Part shown: positions 60,620 to 64,000 of the stretch, piece after piece
Position numbering within the stretch: position 1 is the stretch's first letter
How the letters are laid out: every line of letters starts with the position of its first letter
Source: Flavobacteriaceae bacterium 3519-10
GTDB lineage: Bacteria > Bacteroidota > Bacteroidia > Flavobacteriales > Weeksellaceae
Length of the DNA stretch: 64,000 bases
Assembly: GCA_000023725.1 (NCBI GenBank)
Contig: CP001673.1
Span: 2,552,342-2,616,341, forward strand
Direction: 5' to 3'
Notes under the pieces: generated by a model
Database searches by the model: none
Told to the model about the DNA's origin: nothing
The model's input: the letters and a program-made list of their open reading frames with translations, nothing else
Made by a program: the position numbers and the translations under genes

Positions 60620-60985
60620 ATGAATAGAATTATTGACAAACAACAGCTTACCGACAAAATCGTAGAAGCCATCCAAGATACCAAAGGCGAAGACATTATG
60701 ATTTTCGATCTTTCAAAAATCGAAAACTCCGTAGCACAAACTTTCATTATCTGCACCGGAAACTCCAACACCCAGGTTTCCGCTATCTCAGGAAACGTTG
60801 AGAAAAAAGTACGTAACGACTTGCAAGACAGGCCGTGGCACGTAGAAGGTACCGAAAACTCACTTTGGGTACTTTTAGATTATGTTTCGGTTGTAGTGCA
60901 TATCTTCCAGAGAGAAACACGGGAGTATTACGACATCGAAGAGCTTTGGGGTGACGCTTTAATCACCAAAATAGAGAATAACTAA
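60620..60985 (+). CDS. rsfS: Ribosome silencing factor RsfS
   Basis: This 121-residue protein of the Iojap/RsfS family binds ribosomal protein L14 (uL14) and keeps the subunits apart in starvation. Seen: IMIFDLSKIENSVAQTFIICTGNSNTQVSAISGNVEKKV, RPWHVEGTENSLWVLLDYVSVVVHIFQRETREYYDIEELWGDA. Complete and typical in size. It is followed by ftsH after 45 bases in the order known from related flavobacteria. Confidence 0.95.
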   Translation: MNRIIDKQQLTDKIVEAIQDTKGEDIMIFDLSKIENSVAQTFIICTGNSNTQVSAISGNVEKKVRNDLQDRPWHVEGTENSLWVLLDYVSVVVHIFQRETREYYDIEELWGDALITKIENN

Positions 60986-61030
60986 TACTGTTTGACGAAA
61001 CCATCTTTCGTCAAAATTTTTATAAATAAT

Positions 61031-63025
61031 ATGAATAAAAATAAAGGATTCAACTGGTTCTTCCCCATCGTTATTGCTGCGATCCTACTCATATTTTTCA
61101 CTAATATGAACAGTGATTCTGCATCCAACACACTGGATGAAGAAGGATTTTATACCTTACTTCAGCAGGGGAAAGTACAGGATGTACTGATATACAAAGA
61201 CACGGAAAAAGCCGATGTTTTCCTCACAAAAGCTGCTAAAACAGAACTCGCCAGCAAAAAAGCCGCTGCGGACAATAGTCCTTTCGCCGCTTTTGACCTC
61301 GCCCCGAAACCTGACTTTACGTTGAGTTTTGGTGATCTGCAGCTTTTCCTCGAAAAATTCGATAAGATTAAGCAGGATAACCCCGCACTTACCACTAAAA
61401 AAGATTACGGCATCGGGAAAAACCCAATGACAGAGTTGCTTTTCACAGCGCTTTTCTGGATCGGTATTATGGCGCTTTTCTATTTTGTGATTTTCCGCAA
61501 AATGATGGGTGGCGGCGGCGGTGGCCCCGGCGGACAGATCTTCTCAATCGGTAAATCCAAGGCAAAACTTTTCGACGAGAAAGATAAAGTTCAGGTTACA
61601 TTTAAGGATGTGGCCGGATTAGAAGGCGCAAAAGAAGAAGTTCAGGAAGTGGTAGATTTCCTTAAAAATTCTGACAAATACACCAAGCTCGGTGGAAAAA
61701 TACCAAAAGGTGTTCTGTTGGTAGGTCCTCCGGGAACCGGTAAAACCTTGCTTGCAAAAGCTGTTGCAGGCGAAGCTAAAGTTCCTTTTTTCTCACTTTC
61801 AGGTTCAGATTTTGTTGAAATGTTTGTAGGAGTTGGAGCTTCCAGAGTGCGTGATTTGTTTGCGCAGGCCAAAGCTAAATCGCCCGCAATTATCTTCATC
61901 GATGAAATTGATGCAATCGGTAGAGCCCGTGGTAAAGGAAACTTCACAGGTGGAAACGACGAAAGAGAAAACACACTTAACCAGCTACTTACGGAAATGG
62001 ACGGTTTCGGTACAGATACGAATGTAATCGTAATGGGTGCCACCAACCGTGCTGATATTCTGGATAAAGCTTTAATGAGAGCCGGACGTTTCGACCGCTC
62101 AATCTATGTTGATTTACCTGAACTTCACGAAAGAAGAGAAATATTTGATGTGCATTTGGCCAAGATTAAACTTGAACCCAACATCGACCGAGAATTCCTC
62201 GCAAAACAAACCCCGGGTTTCAGTGGTGCTGATATTGCCAATGTATGTAATGAAGCGGCACTTATCGCTGCCAGAAACGATCACGAATCGGTAACCAAGC
62301 AGGATTTCCTTGACGCTGTTGACCGGATCATCGGTGGACTCGAAAAGAAAAACAAAGCGATTAAGCCTTCAGAAAAAAGAAGAGTTGCATTCCACGAAGC
62401 GGGCCACGCCACGATTTCATGGCTTGTGGAGCACGCAGCACCATTGCTTAAAGTTACAATCGTTCCGCGCGGACGGTCTCTGGGCGCAGCATGGTATCTT
62501 CCGGAAGAGCGACAACTTACCACAACCGAGCAGATGTACGATGAACTGTGTGCGACTTTAGGAGGTAGAGCAGCTGAGCAGGTTATCTTCGGAAATATTT
62601 CTACAGGCGCATTATCTGATCTTGAAAGAGTTACAAAACAGGCTCAGGCGATGGTAACCATATACGGCCTCAACGAAAAAATCGGAAACATCTCGTATTA
62701 TGACAGCTCAGGCCAGTCTGAATACAACTTTGGGAAACCCTATTCTGACCAGACAGCTAAGATGATCGACGAGGAAATCTCGAAAATCATCGAAACACAA
62801 TATCAGCGTGCTGTGATGATTTTAACTGAAAACCGCGATAAACTAGATGCTTTAGCGGCAAAACTTTTAGAAAAAGAAGTAATTTTCCGCGAAGACTTAG
62901 AAGAAATATTCGGTCAGCGTGCCTGGGATCCCGAACTTACCGAAAGGCCGGTTTCGAACACCCAAGTTATTGAGAACGAGATACCTGAAGTACCAGGAAC
63001 ACCCGAACCAAATACACCTGCATAA
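61031..63025 (+). CDS. ftsH: ATP-dependent zinc metalloprotease FtsH
   Basis: This 664-residue membrane protease has two helices (about 9-24 and 138-158) around a periplasmic domain. The AAA+ domain follows with Walker A GPPGTGKT, Walker [12 protein letters not shown] and the second region of homology ([20 protein letters not shown]). The peptidase domain has zinc motif HEAGH and a downstream Asp. It removes damaged or unassembled membrane proteins and some regulators. The start at [11 protein letters not shown] is used; a frame extension to 60992 adds 13 residues before the signal-anchor. A strong terminator follows. Confidence 0.97.
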   Translation: MNKNKGFNWFFPIVIAAILLIFFTNMNSDSASNTLDEEGFYTLLQQGKVQDVLIYKDTEKADVFLTKAAKTELASKKAAADNSPFAAFDLAPKPDFTLSFGDLQLFLEKFDKIKQDNPALTTKKDYGIGKNPMTELLFTALFWIGIMALFYFVIFRKMMGGGGGGPGGQIFSIGKSKAKLFDEKDKVQVTFKDVAGLEGAKEEVQEVVDFLKNSDKYTKLGGKIPKGVLLVGPPGTGKTLLAKAVAGEAKVPFFSLSGSDFVEMFVGVGASRVRDLFAQAKAKSPAIIFIDEIDAIGRARGKGNFTGGNDERENTLNQLLTEMDGFGTDTNVIVMGATNRADILDKALMRAGRFDRSIYVDLPELHERREIFDVHLAKIKLEPNIDREFLAKQTPGFSGADIANVCNEAALIAARNDHESVTKQDFLDAVDRIIGGLEKKNKAIKPSEKRRVAFHEAGHATISWLVEHAAPLLKVTIVPRGRSLGAAWYLPEERQLTTTEQMYDELCATLGGRAAEQVIFGNISTGALSDLERVTKQAQAMVTIYGLNEKIGNISYYDSSGQSEYNFGKPYSDQTAKMIDEEISKIIETQYQRAVMILTENRDKLDALAAKLLEKEVIFREDLEEIFGQRAWDPELTERPVSNTQVIENEIPEVPGTPEPNTPA

Positions 63026-63037
63026 GGAAAATAAATA

Positions 63038-63080
63038 TCCTGACTATTGCGTTAAGAACATAATAGTCAGGACTTTTTTT
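63038..63080 (+). terminator. Terminator of ftsH
   Basis: Perfect 11-bp stem TCCTGACTATT/AATAGTCAGGA (63038-63048/63062-63072), then C and seven T. Confidence 0.88.
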
Positions 63081-63109
63081 GTAAAGCCTGATTTTAAGCA
63101 TTAATTTTC

Positions 63110-63117
63110 TATTTTTG
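63110..63117 (+). promoter_or_regulatory. -7 element TATTTTTG of the LUD-domain gene
   Basis: A perfect TAnnTTTG 27 bases before the TTG start at 63145. No TTG is seen at -33. Confidence 0.45.
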
Positions 63118-63144
63118 TAACTATAACCGCATAAACAGAAGAAA

Positions 63145-63726
63145 TTGAGTCTCTTTAAAAAAATTGTCGGAAAACTTCTAAACCAGCCGGACCAAGAGGA
63201 TGGGCAGGATTTAGTTAAACTCGGAGACCAACTGAAAAACGCGGACCTTGATTATAAATTTGCTCAGCTTTTTACGCACTCCGGCGGCATTTTCAACTAT
63301 TGCGCGGACGAAGCGGAAGCGCTGCAGATTTTAAATAAAATCCTGAAGATCGAAGACGTGAAATCTGTGTTCTGCTGGGATCACGACCTCAAGAACTTTC
63401 TGGATGTGGTGAATGTTCCTTACACCACCGAACTCGAACTTTTTAACGACTGTGCATTCATTACCTGTGAATATCTAATTGCTTTCGACGGCAGAATTAT
63501 GCTTTCGCATCATAATATCCTACATTACCACTCTTCGAGGCTGCCTTCAAAAATCATCATTATGGCTAACGTATCGCAGATCGTGACGAATCTTAACGAT
63601 GCGATGAGCAAGATAAAACGCAACGGAAACATCCGCAATCTCACGTCTATAAGCGGCAGCAATTCCAAACTGGACACGCCGAACAAGGACAATACAAAAC
63701 TTTTCTTACTTTTGCTCGAAGATTAA
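63145..63726 (+). CDS. LUD (LutC/YkgG) domain protein
   Basis: This 193-residue cytoplasmic protein looks like the LUD domain found in LutB/LutC: FTHSGGIFNYCADEAEALQILNKIL, VKSVFCWDHDL, LFNDCAFITCEYLIAFDGRIMLSHHNILHYHSSRLPSKIIIMANVSQIV. It starts with TTG (LFKKIVGKL follows), with no ATG nearby upstream. In flavobacteria this gene lies between ftsH and cdsA, as here. The specific role is unknown; the full iron-sulfur lactate utilisation partners are not in the window. Confidence 0.85.
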   Translation: MSLFKKIVGKLLNQPDQEDGQDLVKLGDQLKNADLDYKFAQLFTHSGGIFNYCADEAEALQILNKILKIEDVKSVFCWDHDLKNFLDVVNVPYTTELELFNDCAFITCEYLIAFDGRIMLSHHNILHYHSSRLPSKIIIMANVSQIVTNLNDAMSKIKRNGNIRNLTSISGSNSKLDTPNKDNTKLFLLLLED

Positions 63727-63764
63727 TCTGATCTTCTGAAAGCTTCTAACCTAACCGATACATA

Positions 63765-64000
63765 TTGGATAAAAATTTACTTCAACGGCTTTTTGGCGGT
63801 GCGATCTATGGCCTGCTTGTAATTTTATGCACCACGCCTGTCGGCTCCGGGCTCATCAACGGAATTTCTCCAGGGTTTGTGCAGCAGCAGCATCTATACT
63901 ATGGACTCATCACATTTTTTCTATTCGCGGGAGCGTGGGAATGTGTGAAAATGATGAAATTCAACCCTAAAAGCTGGGAAAAATGGGTGGTCTTTCCGAT
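63765..64000 (+). CDS. cdsA: Phosphatidate cytidylyltransferase (N-terminal part, cut by window end)
   Basis: An open frame starts with TTG at 63765 and runs to the end of the window without a stop (78 codons). It encodes DKNLLQRLFGGAIYGLLVIL, the Gly/Pro-rich CTTPVGSGLINGISPGF, a membrane helix YYGLITFFLFAGAWECVKMM and NPKSWEKWVVFP. The N-terminal helices and the position after the LUD gene match cdsA of related flavobacteria. CdsA makes CDP-diacylglycerol from phosphatidic acid. The signature Asp-rich motif of the family lies beyond the window. Confidence 0.8.
   Translation, partial: MDKNLLQRLFGGAIYGLLVILCTTPVGSGLINGISPGFVQQQHLYYGLITFFLFAGAWECVKMMKFNPKSWEKWVVFP

Noticed and set aside
1..64000. 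Search for CRISPR arrays, insertion sequences, phage or integron features and defence systems
   Set aside because: No regularly spaced repeats, transposase, integrase, restriction-modification or toxin-antitoxin genes were found; gene content is core and codon use looks even.

Overview
The window is core chromosome of a flavobacterium. Family content and gene order (rsfS-ftsH-LUD protein-cdsA, rho next to a DUF4293 gene, DUF4271-hemD, an act respiratory operon, DUF6146/DUF4296/DUF5689 proteins) point to Bacteroidota, Flavobacteriales, most likely the Chryseobacterium/Kaistella group of Weeksellaceae. Many genes are preceded by the Bacteroidota -7 element TAnnTTTG. Six also carry a -33 TTG at a spacing of 19 or 20 bases. 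No obvious Shine-Dalgarno sequences were noticed at the starts inspected. No tRNA, rRNA, CRISPR array, transposase or phage gene was seen, so this is mostly vertically inherited housekeeping DNA.

Layout. 1-6.8 kb: end of a DUF6702-like gene, then a TonB-dependent receptor, a DUF5689/choice-of-anchor-J surface lipoprotein and a divergent secreted endonuclease/phosphatase-like enzyme; together they resemble a nutrient (possibly nucleic-acid or organophosphate) scavenging locus. 6.8-27 kb: small lipoproteins, Mn-type superoxide dismutase, Rho with a long Asn/Gln-rich insert, DUF4293, two M28 peptidases, an MsbA-like ABC exporter, a secreted TonB-C domain protein, MutS, an rRNA/tRNA methyltransferase, PruA, a DtxR-type metalloregulator, threonine aldolase, FabI, two small stress-type proteins, 3-methyladenine glycosylase and a nucleoside phosphorylase. 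27-34 kb: SUI1, then a GbsR-type regulator with a complete tripartite RND efflux operon, with a palindrome inside its promoter. 34-40 kb: zinc metallopeptidase, a TPR-ribH-glycosyltransferase operon, and a lipoprotein-apt pair.

40-48.7 kb: the complete alternative complex III operon actABCDEF (read on the minus strand), which oxidises quinol and passes electrons to cytochrome c. Its ActA carries six haem motifs. 48.9-52 kb: SPOR protein and an RprXY-like two-component system. 52-60.5 kb: SRPBCC protein, hypothetical protein, oligopeptidase, DUF4271-hemD, and a run of genes for glycosyl transfer, a lipoprotein, queuosine tRNA modification (TGT without the zinc cysteines), LPS export and biotin ligation. 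60.6-64 kb: rsfS, ftsH, a LUD-domain protein and the truncated start of cdsA.

Nothing in the window is a clear-cut undescribed system. The observations most worth following are the receptor/lipoprotein/nuclease locus, the prion-like insert in Rho, the operator-like palindrome in the efflux promoter, and the 306-base gap at 20768-21073, which holds an orphan terminator and a perfect 10-bp inverted repeat.
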